DNA from: Bacillota bacterium
Lineage (GTDB): Bacteria; Bacillota; Sulfobacillia; Sulfobacillales; JAIMBI01
Reading direction: 5' to 3'
NCBI GenBank assembly: GCA_021846505.1
Contig: JAJZWV010000017.1
Span: forward strand, 1 to 56,137
DNA: 56,137 nt
Below, piece by piece: positions 23,631 through 32,582 of this stretch (positions within the stretch are counted from its first letter, which is position 1; every line of letters begins with the position of its first letter). The translations under genes were made by a program, and so were the position numbers. The notes beneath the pieces were generated by a model. That model saw only the letters and a program-made list of their open reading frames with translations. It made no database searches and was not told where the DNA came from.

Positions 23631-25649
23631 ATGACCATGCGGATCATGCTGGAGCTGGTGACGGTGGTGCTGGCCATCGCCAGCGCGGGGGTGTTTGGGA
23701 TCCGGAGCCGCGCGATCTGGGCCGTGATGCGCCGCGCTAAGCCGGTGCGCCGCTGGGATCGGATCGGCGAGCGCCTCACGTCGGTGGTGACCGAGGTGCT
23801 GGGCCACCGCCGCATGGTCCGCATTCCCTTCTCGGGGGTGCTGCACTACTTCATCTTCAGTGGCTTTGTGGTGCTGCTGCTAGACATCGTGGGCACCGTG
23901 GGCGAGGTGTTCCGGCCAGGATTCGGCATTGGCCCCTGGCTTGGCTTGGTGGTGGATGTGTGGGTGGCGCTGGTGCTCATCGGGGTGCTGATGGCGGTAT
24001 ACAACCGCGCGGTGCGCCATCCCGCCCGCTTTCATGGGTCGGACGAGCGTGACGCGTACGTGATTCTCGGCCTCATCACCCTGATTGTGGTGGGCATCGC
24101 GGTGCACCAGTCGTTTTACCCGGTGGTGGCGGCCCAGGTGTTTCATGTGCCCGACCCGGCCGCCAAAAGCCAGTTTCTGGGCCTTGCGCTCTATCACCTG
24201 TGGGCGGCTCTGGGGTGGACTACGCCTGCCGCGGCGATGGCCGGCTACAGCGTCGGCTACCTGATGGACATCGGCGTGGTGCTGGCGTTCTTGGCTTATC
24301 TGCCCTACTCCAAGCACTTTCACATCTTCCTGGCGGTCCCCAATATCTTTCTGCGCAAGCTGGGGCCGATTGGGGAGCTGGTGGAGACGCCCCCGCTGGA
24401 ATCCGAGAGCATGGCCATCCGCTCGTTTGAGGACTTTCGCTGGAAAGATATCTTGGACTTATTTACGTGCACCGAGTGTGGGCGCTGCCAGGATGTGTGC
24501 CCGGCCAATGCGGCGGGGCAGCCGCTGTCGCCCAAGATGGTGATTCTGGACCTGCGCGAGGCCCTGGTGCGCGAAATGGGCCATCCCAGCGGCGGGCAGC
24601 CGCCGCTGGCCGGTGGGGCCGTGTCCAGCGAGGCGCTTTGGGCGTGCACCACCTGCGGCGCCTGCCAGCAGGCCTGCCCGGTGTTTATTGAGCATGTGCC
24701 CAAGATTGCCGGCCTCCGGGCCGCCCTCTTGGAAGATGGCGACGTGGAGCCAGCCGCCCAGAAGGTGCTGGTGGCCTTTGAGCGGCAGGGCAACTCGTTT
24801 GGGCAGCCGGCGCGCAAGCGCCCAGAATGGGCCAAGGCGCTGGACTTTCCCATCAAGGACGCGCGCCGGGAGCCGGTGGACTGGCTTTGGTTCGTGGGCG
24901 ACTTTGCAGCGCTGGATCCGGGGGCCCGGGAGATGACCGCCTTGGTGGGCCAGCTGCTGCACCAGGCGGGGGTGGACTTTGGCATCTTGTATGAGGGGGA
25001 GGTCAACTCCGGCAACGACGCGCTGCGCATTGGGGAGTACGGCTTGTTTGAGACGCTCGCGCAGAAGAATCTGAAGGTCCTGGAGCGCGCCACGTTTGAG
25101 CGCGTGTTCACCACCGACCCCCACTCCCTGAACGCACTCAAAAACGAATACCGGAAGTTTGGGTTTGACAAGCCCGTGTTCCACTACACCGAGGCGTTCT
25201 TGGCCTTGGCCCAAGAGCGGCGGCTGTCCTTAAAGCCTATTCCCATTCGGGCCACGTATCATGACCCCTGCTATCTCGGCCGCTGGAACCACATCACGGA
25301 AGCGCCGCGCCAGTTGCTGGCGGCCCTGGGCGTGGATTTGCGGGAGATGCCGCGCCACGGCGAGCAAAGCTTTTGCTGCGGCGCGGGCGGCGGCCGCATC
25401 TGGATGGAGGAGGCCGGGATGGTGGAGCGGCCGGCCAATCAGCGGATTCGCGAAGCGCTGGCCCTGCCCGGCGTGACCCACTTCGTGGTCGCGTGCCCGA
25501 AAGACGTGTCGATGTTTCGCGCCGCGGCCACGGCGCTGGGGGTGGACGACCGGCTGCGGGTGACCGACGTCACCGAGATTCTGGCCGCATCGGTGGGCCT
25601 GCGGGACACGCCGCTCCCCGCCGCGATGGCGACGGGGGCCAGCCAGTAG
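23631..25649 (+). CDS. EtfD-like membrane iron-sulfur oxidoreductase (ETF:quinone type)
   Basis: A 672-residue fusion of a NarI-like membrane part and an HdrCB-like part. About six hydrophobic helices span residues 1-235. A two-cluster ferredoxin follows (CTECGRCQDVCP, CTTCGACQQACP), then two CCG-type domains, the second complete (YHDPCYLGRW, FCCGAGGG, ACPKDVSMF). Such proteins next to etfAB reduce menaquinone with electrons from ETF. The cytosolic part is collinear with the sHdrC2-B2 fusion, including FGQPARKRPEW against LGEPARKRADW. It is the last gene of the string. ATG after AGGAGGGGG. Confidence 0.88.
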   Translation: MTMRIMLELVTVVLAIASAGVFGIRSRAIWAVMRRAKPVRRWDRIGERLTSVVTEVLGHRRMVRIPFSGVLHYFIFSGFVVLLLDIVGTVGEVFRPGFGIGPWLGLVVDVWVALVLIGVLMAVYNRAVRHPARFHGSDERDAYVILGLITLIVVGIAVHQSFYPVVAAQVFHVPDPAAKSQFLGLALYHLWAALGWTTPAAAMAGYSVGYLMDIGVVLAFLAYLPYSKHFHIFLAVPNIFLRKLGPIGELVETPPLESESMAIRSFEDFRWKDILDLFTCTECGRCQDVCPANAAGQPLSPKMVILDLREALVREMGHPSGGQPPLAGGAVSSEALWACTTCGACQQACPVFIEHVPKIAGLRAALLEDGDVEPAAQKVLVAFERQGNSFGQPARKRPEWAKALDFPIKDARREPVDWLWFVGDFAALDPGAREMTALVGQLLHQAGVDFGILYEGEVNSGNDALRIGEYGLFETLAQKNLKVLERATFERVFTTDPHSLNALKNEYRKFGFDKPVFHYTEAFLALAQERRLSLKPIPIRATYHDPCYLGRWNHITEAPRQLLAALGVDLREMPRHGEQSFCCGAGGGRIWMEEAGMVERPANQRIREALALPGVTHFVVACPKDVSMFRAAATALGVDDRLRVTDVTEILAASVGLRDTPLPAAMATGASQ

Positions 25650-25822
25650 CGATGTTGCTGGGGGTCTGGCCATTTGCTCTGTCGAATGCCGTCGAAAGAT
25701 GTGTGTCCCACTTCTAGCAGGAATTGTCGACCGGATGTGGAACACCCGCTTTTAGTTGGCTCGGGTCCAGGCGTGCTCGGTGAGCCGGATGAAAGAGGAA
25801 GTGCATCCATGTTGAGGCTGAG

Positions 25823-26713
25823 GTGGCTGAGTATTTGTCTCCGGCACTCTTGCGCTTAGCCCAGGCCAACGGGGGCTATTTGAACTTCAACCTTGTCGTC
25901 GCTCGTCGCAACCACCCGCCCCTAACGTATGCGTTCAGTCGCCGTGTCGAGGCGGGCTTGTCCGCCGTGTCTGCAGCGAGCCGTTCCATCGGGACGGAGG
26001 AATCAGTTTGTCTTGAGGCGGGGCCCCTGCCCCAGTTGGCTCCTGTTCCTGCGCCGTTCCAGCTGCCGTTTGTCACGGGCACTCAGCCCCAATCCGGCGT
26101 GTGCGACTACTATCAACGACCGACCTCTTACAGCAAACAGTTCATGAAGGTCGGAGAGATGCACAATGCCCGAGACTCCGTGGCCACCTTCACATACGGG
26201 CAAAAGGCAGACAGCACGGTAGAAGTGGCGCATTCTCCCAGCGGGAGCGGATGGAGCTTCGACGGCACTGCGCAGGTGAGCAATTCCTCCAGCTACGCGC
26301 AATCTCTCACGCGCAACTCATCTCAGTGGTTTGATGCGGGTTGGCAGCTGACGAGCGAGTTCGACTTTGGCAAGACTGAGTACATCGGTGAAAATGCGTG
26401 CGCTGGCCGGACGTATTACTTGGTGCGTGCTCTGCGCTGGGATGGTGGCTGGGGATTCGGGAACGATGTCTCTAGCATGGATGGTCATCCCAATCAATAT
26501 GCCGTATCATATCCAGCCGGGTCAATAGCATGGAAAAACACGGCGACCGCCTATGATTATTCGGCGGCTGTCACGGTTTTCAATGCCACCTTGTCGGCCA
26601 CGAATGGCTACAGCCAGTGCGTCATGATTAAGTGGACATTTTCTGGATTCACTCAGCAGCTTTATGGCAATGATGCCTCGCCTCCCAATGCCCAGATAGT
26701 GTATGCCAACTGA
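25823..26713 (+). CDS. Probable exported beta-rich protein of unknown function, start uncertain
   Basis: A 296-residue frame from a GTG. From about residue 90 the translation is a Ser/Thr/Tyr/Trp-rich beta-type protein (YQRPTSYSKQFMKVGEMHNA, SGSGWSFDGTAQVSNSSSYA, GKTEYIGENACAGRTYYLVR) resembling secreted surface proteins, with three cysteines. The N-terminus is not a signal peptide. An ATG at 25809 with AAGAGGAAG ahead starts MLRLRWLSICLRHSC, more like an export signal, but stops at 25859, hinting at a frameshift in the start region. GC content is lower than in the flanks, suggesting transfer. I do not recognise the family. Confidence 0.55.
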   Translation: MAEYLSPALLRLAQANGGYLNFNLVVARRNHPPLTYAFSRRVEAGLSAVSAASRSIGTEESVCLEAGPLPQLAPVPAPFQLPFVTGTQPQSGVCDYYQRPTSYSKQFMKVGEMHNARDSVATFTYGQKADSTVEVAHSPSGSGWSFDGTAQVSNSSSYAQSLTRNSSQWFDAGWQLTSEFDFGKTEYIGENACAGRTYYLVRALRWDGGWGFGNDVSSMDGHPNQYAVSYPAGSIAWKNTATAYDYSAAVTVFNATLSATNGYSQCVMIKWTFSGFTQQLYGNDASPPNAQIVYAN

Positions 26714-26734
26714 AGGCAGGGTGCTCGCGCGCAC

Positions 26735-27352
26735 ATGACGCATGTACAGCGCGTCAGTCGCTGGCTTGCCCAGCGTCCGCTCCGGCTGGGAGCGGCCGGC
26801 GTGATGGCGGCGGGGTGGTGCGGCATCCAGCTGGGCCCGGGCCCGCTGGCGCGCGAGATGAGTGGGGCCAGCACGTGGTCGTACGCGATCGCCCGGCCCG
26901 TCGGGGTCGCTGCGTACGCCAGCCAAACGTTCTTGGAGAACCTGACCGGATCCCCCATGACCATCGTCAGCGTGGCCCCGACGGATCGGCCGCCCCACGT
27001 GAGTCTTCACGTGGTGTTGCTGCCCAACACCCTGGCGACCCGGGGCGGCCACGCTCATTGGCCCCCGGCACGGCCCCGCCTCCCCGCGGTGATTCCCCCC
27101 GGGGCGCAGAACAAGTACCTGGTCGGCGTCGCCAGGACCCTGCACCGCCCGGAGGACGCCGTGGTATGGGGAATCCTGGTGCAATACTGGTGGCGGGGCA
27201 CGCGGTACACGGACTACATCAAGAGCGAGTACGTGGATTGCGCCCGGCAGGGGCCCACCTGCAATCGATTGGGCGGCGCAATGTCACCGCCGGCATGGCC
27301 GCCACCTCATCCGCTGCCGTCGGCCATCGCGCTGGGCACCGCCTCTCCATGA
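26735..27352 (+). CDS. Probable exported protein of unknown function
   Basis: A 205-residue protein with a basic start followed by a hydrophobic stretch (RLGAAGVMAAGWCGIQLG), consistent with a signal or anchor. The mature part begins near AYASQTFLENLTGSPMTIVS and contains LVQYWWRGTRYTDYIKSEYV with two later cysteines (DCARQGPTC) that could pair. It lies 21 bases after the previous exported protein gene and probably belongs with it. No enzyme motif is seen. The C-terminal 20 residues are proline-rich. Confidence 0.55.
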   Translation: MTHVQRVSRWLAQRPLRLGAAGVMAAGWCGIQLGPGPLAREMSGASTWSYAIARPVGVAAYASQTFLENLTGSPMTIVSVAPTDRPPHVSLHVVLLPNTLATRGGHAHWPPARPRLPAVIPPGAQNKYLVGVARTLHRPEDAVVWGILVQYWWRGTRYTDYIKSEYVDCARQGPTCNRLGGAMSPPAWPPPHPLPSAIALGTASP

Positions 27353-27559
27353 CGCGGCAAAATCGCCCCGGCTGCCGCGCCGCGCCGGTGGGCACCAATG
27401 AGGCTCGTAGACCGAATTGGCGGCCCGCGGAGGCCGTCTGTTAATTTGCGTGCCTGCCGACGACGGACCGCTGACCAAGGACGCTTAAGCAAGGGCCGGA
27501 TGATGCCATCGGTGCGCGAGGGCATCCAAAGTTCGAACCCTCGCGGGCGCCGTCCTCTA

Positions 27560-28015
27560 TCGTCAGTTCAGTCGGGGGTCGGCCGTAGGGCACCTGCCCG
27601 TGTCGGGCGGGCGGTCCAGGTGGCGGCCGCGATGCCGGCTCCCTGGACGGAGGCGGCGGTGGCGTGCGTGGTGGGCATGGCGCCCGCCGAGCTGGCGGTG
27701 ACGGTGCTAGAATGGCTCAAGGAGGTGCATGCGGTGCGATCCGTGCTGGACGTGGTGGTGGAGGAAGCCGAAGCGCGCGGCGAACAGCGGGGCGAAGCGC
27801 ACGGCGAAGAGCGTGGCAAGGTCGAGGGCCTGCAGACTGCGGTGCGTCAGACGCTGCTGCGGCGATTTGGCTAGGCTTCCCGGGCGGCCCGCACACAAGT
27901 CGCCGCCATCGATGACGCCGACCAGCTTTTGGCCCTGCTGGATGTCGCCGTGTCTGCCACGACGTTGGCGGACGTATCCCATGCACTGAAGTTGGCCGGG
28001 GCCACCGAGTTCTGA
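27560..28015 (+). pseudogene. Decayed Rpn-type (PD-(D/E)XK transposase-like nuclease) C-terminus
   Basis: The frame ending at a TAG at 27874 carries a typical Rpn C-terminal helix with Gly/Glu repeats (EEAEARGEQRGEAHGEERGK, then VEGLQTAVRQTLLRRFG). In the same frame after the TAG the protein continues RAARTQVAAIDDADQLLALL, DVAVSATTLADV, to a TGA at 28015, which is the normal family ending. The N-terminal nuclease domain is missing; the sequence before about 27560 does not match. It is therefore truncated at the start and interrupted by an in-frame stop. Confidence 0.5.
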
Positions 28016-28168
28016 TGGCATCCTCGGCGTGCCGGACTGAGACCCTCGGCCCCTCCCCATTGCCCCTGCAGGGAATGGCCGCCCGCTGTCGAATCACAGC
28101 TCGTTAGCGCCTCTGCTCGCGGCACCGGGTGCGGGGCTCTGCCGAGTTGCTAAAGGAGACACGCGGGC

Positions 28169-28522
28169 GTGAGCATCTTCGATGTCTTGCTGCTGGGCCA
28201 CCTCGTGGGGGACTTCTTGCTTCAGACCAACTGGATGGCGCGCCTAAAATCCTCGCGCTGGGACGCGCTAGCGGTGCACGCCGCCGTGTACACGGCGTGC
28301 GTATGGGCGGCGGCCGGCTTGGGCGGCGCCACCCTGGGGGCGCTGCCGGTCGTGCTGTTGCTTGTTTCCCATGTCGTGCTGGACCAGCGGGCATTCGTGC
28401 GCTGGTGGGCGCGCACCGTGGGCGGGATCTCCCGGGCGGAGGACCAATGGCTCCTCGTCGTGATTGACCAGGTGTTTCACCTGCTGATTCTGGCCGCGGT
28501 CTCCGCGATAGGGGCACGGTAA
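28169..28522 (+). CDS. DUF3307-like small membrane protein
   Basis: A 117-residue protein opening MSIFDVLLLGHLVGDFLLQT, then NWMARLKSSRW and VHAAVYTACVWAAAG, the signature of DUF3307 membrane proteins, which are found in chromosomes and phages. About four hydrophobic segments are visible, with LLVSHVVLDQRAFVRWW in the third and a final helix. Function is unknown. The GTG has AAAGGAG upstream. It sits alone among mobile-element debris. Confidence 0.75.
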   Translation: MSIFDVLLLGHLVGDFLLQTNWMARLKSSRWDALAVHAAVYTACVWAAAGLGGATLGALPVVLLLVSHVVLDQRAFVRWWARTVGGISRAEDQWLLVVIDQVFHLLILAAVSAIGAR

Positions 28523-28580
28523 GCCAGCGGCTCTGCCGCTCCTCGCGGACGAATGCCCAAACCCCAAAAGGAGGACGCCG

Positions 28581-29291
28581 ATGGACGAGTCCGGCCACAC
28601 CGCCCCCAGGGCGCGGCGGCGGCGCTTTACGGTGGACGACAAGTTGCGCATTTTGGCCGAAGCCGATGCCTGCACCGAATGGGGGGCGACGGAGGCGCTG
28701 CTGCGCCGCGAAGGCGTGTACTCGTCCGCGCTATCCGCATGGCGGGCCCAGCGGGACGCGGGTGTGCGGGCCGCCCTCGGCCCGCACACCCCAGCGACGG
28801 GGCGCCAAGACCTGGAGCGCGAGCGATCCCGCCTTCGGCAAGAGGGCAGGCGCCTTCGCCGCGAGCTGGCGCAGGCCCGCGCCACCATGGCGACACAAAG
28901 CCGAGAGGTGGGGGCGATGGTGCGCCAGGCCCGCCGGGAGCGGCCAGCGGAAGCCGCCGCCATTCTAGATGCTGCGTTGGCGGAGCTTCGGGAGCACCGG
29001 AGCATCGTGGCGGCCTGCCGCGCCTTGGGCCTCCCGCGCTCCACCTACTACAGCCACCGCCGGCCCCGGCCGGCTAAGCCTCGACAGCCGCGCCGCTACC
29101 CCCGGCCGGCCGCGGACCAGCAAAATTGGGCGGCGGTCGAAGCGGCCCTCGCCCGTCCGCAATTTGCCGGCGCGAGCCCCCGCACCGTATGGGCTGCGCT
29201 TCACGCCGGCGGGGTTTATCGCGCGTCGCTGTCAACGTTTTACCGCACGCTGCGCGCTCAGCGCGCAGCCCATAGCGTCCCGGAGCCTTAG
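28581..29291 (+). pseudogene. IS3-like transposase lacking its integrase domain
   Basis: A 236-residue frame starting with an OrfA-type helix-turn-helix (RRRRFTVDDKLRILAEADAC, EALLRREGVYSSALSAWRAQ), then a coiled coil (about 75-110), then the OrfB N-terminal segment (IVAACRALGLPRSTYYSHRR, RTVWAALHAGGVYRASLSTF). It stops at the point where the DDE catalytic domain should begin, and the next gene starts on the opposite strand four bases inside its stop. OrfA and OrfB parts are in one frame. Without DDE residues it cannot transpose, though it may still bind DNA. Confidence 0.65.
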
Positions 29292-30823
29292 GCCTGCCGG
29301 CCCTCGCTGGCGCTCCGCGGCCGGGCCCGCAGCAGCGGCAGCGCCAGCAGAAACGCCAGCAGGTAGAAGCCCACGAACGCCCAAAAGGCCGTATTGGTCG
29401 CATGGATGAGCGCACCCTTCAGCGCGGGCCGCAGCAGGTTCGCGGTGCCCAAGTACACCTCGGACGCGATGCGGGGCGGGAGGCTCACCTCGGCCACCAC
29501 CAGGGCGAGGGTCAGCGACAGCGCCATGCCCACGTTGCGGAAGGTGTAAAACATGCCTGACGCGGTGCCGGTGCGCTCGCCCGGTGCGGAGGACATCACG
29601 GCCTTGGTGAGCGCCGGCCAGGCGAGCCCATTGGCTGCAGACATCAGCAGCAGCGGGAACACCATCGGGAGCACCTCGAAGTGCGGGCCGAGGTGGCCCA
29701 GCCAGAAACCCCCGGCGGCCAGCAGCAGCACGCCCACCGCCACCAGGCGGGCCGGCCCGTAGCGGTCGGCCAGCACGCCGCCCAGCGGGCCCATCACCAG
29801 CTGGGGCGCGGACAGCGGCACCAGCATCAAGCCCGCATCCAGCGGTGACAGATGCGCGGCGCCCTGCAGATAGATAGTGAGCAAGAACGTGGTGGCAAAA
29901 TACCCGATGGAGTAGCTCACGGTGACGCCTAAGCCTGACCGATAGTGCGGGTGGCCCAAGAGGCCCAAGTCAAACATCGGCGCCGCGTGCCGCTGCTCAA
30001 TGCGCACAAAGAACGATGCCAGCACCACGGTGGCGAAAAACAGGCCCAAGGTGTTGAGGCTGGACCAGCCCCAGGCTTGGCCCATGGACAGCGCCACCAG
30101 CAAGCTGGTGACGGCCAAGCCAAACGTGATGGCCCCGGCCCAATCGGTGGCGGCGCCCCGCGACGGCACTTGGTCGCGCAGAATGCGCCAGCCGCCGACG
30201 ACCCCCGCGATGGCAAAGGGAATGGTCACAAAGAAAATCGAGCGCCAGCCGAGGGTGCTCACCAGCACGCCGCCCGCCACCGGCCCGACAATGGCGCCGG
30301 CCACCCACGATACCGAGTTGATGCCCAGTGCCCGCCCAAGCTCACTGGGCCGAAACGCCCGCACGATGATGGGTGTGGCTGTCGCCAGCGCCAGCGCGGC
30401 GCCGGTGCCCTGGATGAACCGGTATGCCAAGAGCCAGGTGCCGGTCGGCGCGATGCCGCACAGGAACGTGGCCGCGGTGAAAATCGCCAGCCCACCCATG
30501 AAGATGCGCTTTTGCCCCACCAGCTCGGACCAGCGGCCCGCCGGCAGCAGAAACACCGTGCTGGTAATGATATAAGACGTGAGGGCCCAAAGCCCCGTGG
30601 TGACGGTAATGTGGAGCCCCGCTACCATGCGCGGCAGGCCAATGATGACGATGGTGCCGTCCAAATTGGTGACAAACGCCGTCAGCGTCACGACCGATAA
30701 GATCCACCACTTGCGGGGATCGCCGCCCGCCAGCGCTGGCTGCGCCGCTGATTTCGCCGATGCTGCGCCCATGCGAACCCCCGTTTCCCAATGACTGCGC
30801 CGCCCACGGGGGCGCGCCTTCAT
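29288..30823 (-). CDS. MFS drug exporter, 14-helix DHA2 type
   Basis: A 511-residue major facilitator with about 14 membrane helices. Family motifs include LDGTIVIIGLPRM in helix 1, GRWSELVGQKRIFMGGLAIF (motif A), RFIQGTGAALALATATPIIV (motif B) and SWVAGAIVGPVAGGVLVSTL (motif C), marking a proton-driven drug antiporter. The ATG at 30823 follows GGGGGAG; an upstream ATG at 30850 in the same frame has none. It may be co-transcribed with the Fic-like gene upstream. The substrate cannot be deduced. Confidence 0.9.
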   Translation of the reverse strand: MKARPRGRRSHWETGVRMGAASAKSAAQPALAGGDPRKWWILSVVTLTAFVTNLDGTIVIIGLPRMVAGLHITVTTGLWALTSYIITSTVFLLPAGRWSELVGQKRIFMGGLAIFTAATFLCGIAPTGTWLLAYRFIQGTGAALALATATPIIVRAFRPSELGRALGINSVSWVAGAIVGPVAGGVLVSTLGWRSIFFVTIPFAIAGVVGGWRILRDQVPSRGAATDWAGAITFGLAVTSLLVALSMGQAWGWSSLNTLGLFFATVVLASFFVRIEQRHAAPMFDLGLLGHPHYRSGLGVTVSYSIGYFATTFLLTIYLQGAAHLSPLDAGLMLVPLSAPQLVMGPLGGVLADRYGPARLVAVGVLLLAAGGFWLGHLGPHFEVLPMVFPLLLMSAANGLAWPALTKAVMSSAPGERTGTASGMFYTFRNVGMALSLTLALVVAEVSLPPRIASEVYLGTANLLRPALKGALIHATNTAFWAFVGFYLLAFLLALPLLRARPRSASEGRQA

Positions 30824-30972
30824 TGTCTCCCCCGCATGCCGTGGCATCAAGGGGAATATCTATCCCAGGAATAGGGAGTATCCGGCGGCAAGTAACAGCG
30901 GTGCTCCCATGCATGATGTGTGGGCGGTGAATCAAGGTGGAGAGGGGGTGGAGTGGGGGTGCAGAGAGGGGC

Positions 30973-31689
30973 TCAGTCGGCGCGGTAGGACTCGGGGGCG
31001 TACTGCATCAGGAGGGTGCCCATCTCGCGGCCGTCGGCAGTGTCGTAAGACCGCAGCATCGCCTCGTTAAATTCCTGCCGGGCGCGGGCCGGCACGCTAA
31101 TCACGTCAAAGCCGGCCGACAGCAGCCCCCCGTTCATCATAAGGCGGGCGGTGCGCTGGTTGCCGCCCCAGAAAAACTGGTTGAAGGCGCCAAACAAAAA
31201 GAAATTGATGCCGCGGACCACGGGATGCGGCATCGCCTCGAGCACGGCCAGCCCGCGCTCAAACCGATCCTCCAATTGGGACGCGGGGGGCGCGGTGCGC
31301 GTGGTGGTTCCCGCCACCGTGACCGATCCGGTGCGAAAGCTGCCCCAGGCCAATGCCTCCTCGGCCGCCACCAGCCCTTGCAGGCGGGAGTAGGGCTCGC
31401 ACTGCAGGCGAAACGCTCCGGCCAGGACGTCTTTCAGCACCGCGTCCCAGGCCGCCCGGAGGTTTAAGATGAGCCGCTGATCTTCGAGGCGATGGCCGCC
31501 GACGGTAATGCCGTCCAAAAGCGTCTGCACCTCAGGAAACGAGTAGGGACTCCCTTCCAAGTGGGCGGCGTCGTACACCAGGCCGACCAGCAGCTTCCTC
31601 GCGCGAAACACCACCCGGCGCACGCCTGGGGAGGCCGGGATGGCGGGGACCGCCGGCGCGGCGGGCACAAATCCCAGGGCATGAGTCAT
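30973..31689 (-). CDS. Fic-domain protein with altered active-site motif
   Basis: A 238-residue Fic-like protein. A segment EGSPYSFPEVQTLLDG lies near residues 45-60, and the core helix reads FFLFGAFNQFFWGGNQRTAR at about 163-182. Aligned to HPFx(D/E)GN(G/K)R, the histidine that acts as base in AMP transfer is replaced by Gln171 and the acidic position by glycine. GN and R are kept, so phosphate binding may survive. Related proteins with QFF-DGN are known to me, so this may be a subfamily with different chemistry, not a dead copy. The ATG at 31689 is preferred, as upstream translation in this frame is antisense to the next gene. Confidence 0.7.
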   Translation of the reverse strand: MTHALGFVPAAPAVPAIPASPGVRRVVFRARKLLVGLVYDAAHLEGSPYSFPEVQTLLDGITVGGHRLEDQRLILNLRAAWDAVLKDVLAGAFRLQCEPYSRLQGLVAAEEALAWGSFRTGSVTVAGTTTRTAPPASQLEDRFERGLAVLEAMPHPVVRGINFFLFGAFNQFFWGGNQRTARLMMNGGLLSAGFDVISVPARARQEFNEAMLRSYDTADGREMGTLLMQYAPESYRAD

Positions 31690-31763
31690 CGCGCCCCGTC
31701 CTGTCACCAAGATAGCAGATGACTCCATGGCCCTGGCGATCTGAGTATGACGAGATTGTGCGG

Positions 31764-32582
31764 TTAGCGCGGAGCCGGGCCCGGCGGCCACCAGTTGTAC
31801 ATATCCAGCGAGCAGATCGTGCGAAACCCGAGCTTCTCGCAGATGGGGGCCGACGTGGCTTTCACCGCCTGGATGACGGCGGTAGTGCACCCTCTCGCGC
31901 GGCCGTCGCGGAGCCGCTCGGCCACCATCGCGGTGTACAAGCCCCGGTGGCGGTAGGCGGCGAGCGTGGCCGAGCCGCCCAGCGCCATCGTCTGGCCATC
32001 GGCGTGAAACAGCGCAGATGACCAAGCCACGGGGTCGGGCACCCCCTCCAGCCAGGTCAGGTAAAAGGCGGCCCGGTCTCCCAGCGCATCGAGCAGGAGA
32101 AACCAGACCTTAAAGAAATCCTCCGTCGCAGGGAACCCGTATGCGGCGGCCATCATAGCGTGGTGCGGGGCGGCCTCGGCCGCCGACACCTGCCGTACGG
32201 TGATGCCCGGCGCGATGGGGGCCGCAACCTCCAGCGGCGTGAGCACCATGCCTGACATGGCCTCCTCGGGAATCAGGTTAAATCCCTGGGCCACCAGGCG
32301 CGCGCCCAGATCGCCGGGCCGGGATGTGGGCCCCACGATCCAGCTCACGGTCTTGCCCTGGGCCCGGTAATAGTCCAGCACGGCTGCGATGCCAGCATCG
32401 GCCGATTCGGGCGGGAGCGCGGCCAGTCCCACCAAATTTAAAACCGGATCGCTGAGCGCGGAGCAGCGCGCCGCAACCCCATCAAGGGGCACCCGCCACA
32501 GCAGGTCCTCCTGGCCCGCTATCTCCATGCCGATGGCCCCGCAGGTTTCTTCAATCCGCTGAATCAGCAGGTCCTCGGTCAA
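31764..32582 (-). CDS. GNAT-family acetyltransferase, tandem copy A
   Basis: A 272-residue protein whose C-terminal half is a GNAT domain: GGSATLAAYRHRGLYTAMVA (acetyl-CoA loop), ERLRDGRARGCTTAVIQAVK and a closing APICEKLGFRTICSLDMY. The N-terminal 120 residues form a partner domain (TEDLLIQRIEETCGAIGMEI). The start is set at a TTG in a context that matches the ATG of the tandem copy B, with AAAGGG upstream. Substrate is unknown. The two copies are very similar and 99 bases apart, a clear tandem duplication. Confidence 0.82.
   Translation of the reverse strand: MTEDLLIQRIEETCGAIGMEIAGQEDLLWRVPLDGVAARCSALSDPVLNLVGLAALPPESADAGIAAVLDYYRAQGKTVSWIVGPTSRPGDLGARLVAQGFNLIPEEAMSGMVLTPLEVAAPIAPGITVRQVSAAEAAPHHAMMAAAYGFPATEDFFKVWFLLLDALGDRAAFYLTWLEGVPDPVAWSSALFHADGQTMALGGSATLAAYRHRGLYTAMVAERLRDGRARGCTTAVIQAVKATSAPICEKLGFRTICSLDMYNWWPPGPAPR

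Noticed and set aside
23631-25649. Labelling the gene as a classical HdrD or glycolate oxidase subunit GlcF
   Set aside because: The six N-terminal membrane helices and the position directly after etfBA fit the EtfD-like group better than soluble GlcF or methanogen HdrD.
27515-27545. A tRNA-like GTTCGAACC element
   Set aside because: The flanking bases do not form a T-arm, acceptor or anticodon stem. It is an 8-base stem (cgcgaggg/ccctcgcg) with a 15-base loop, not a tRNA.
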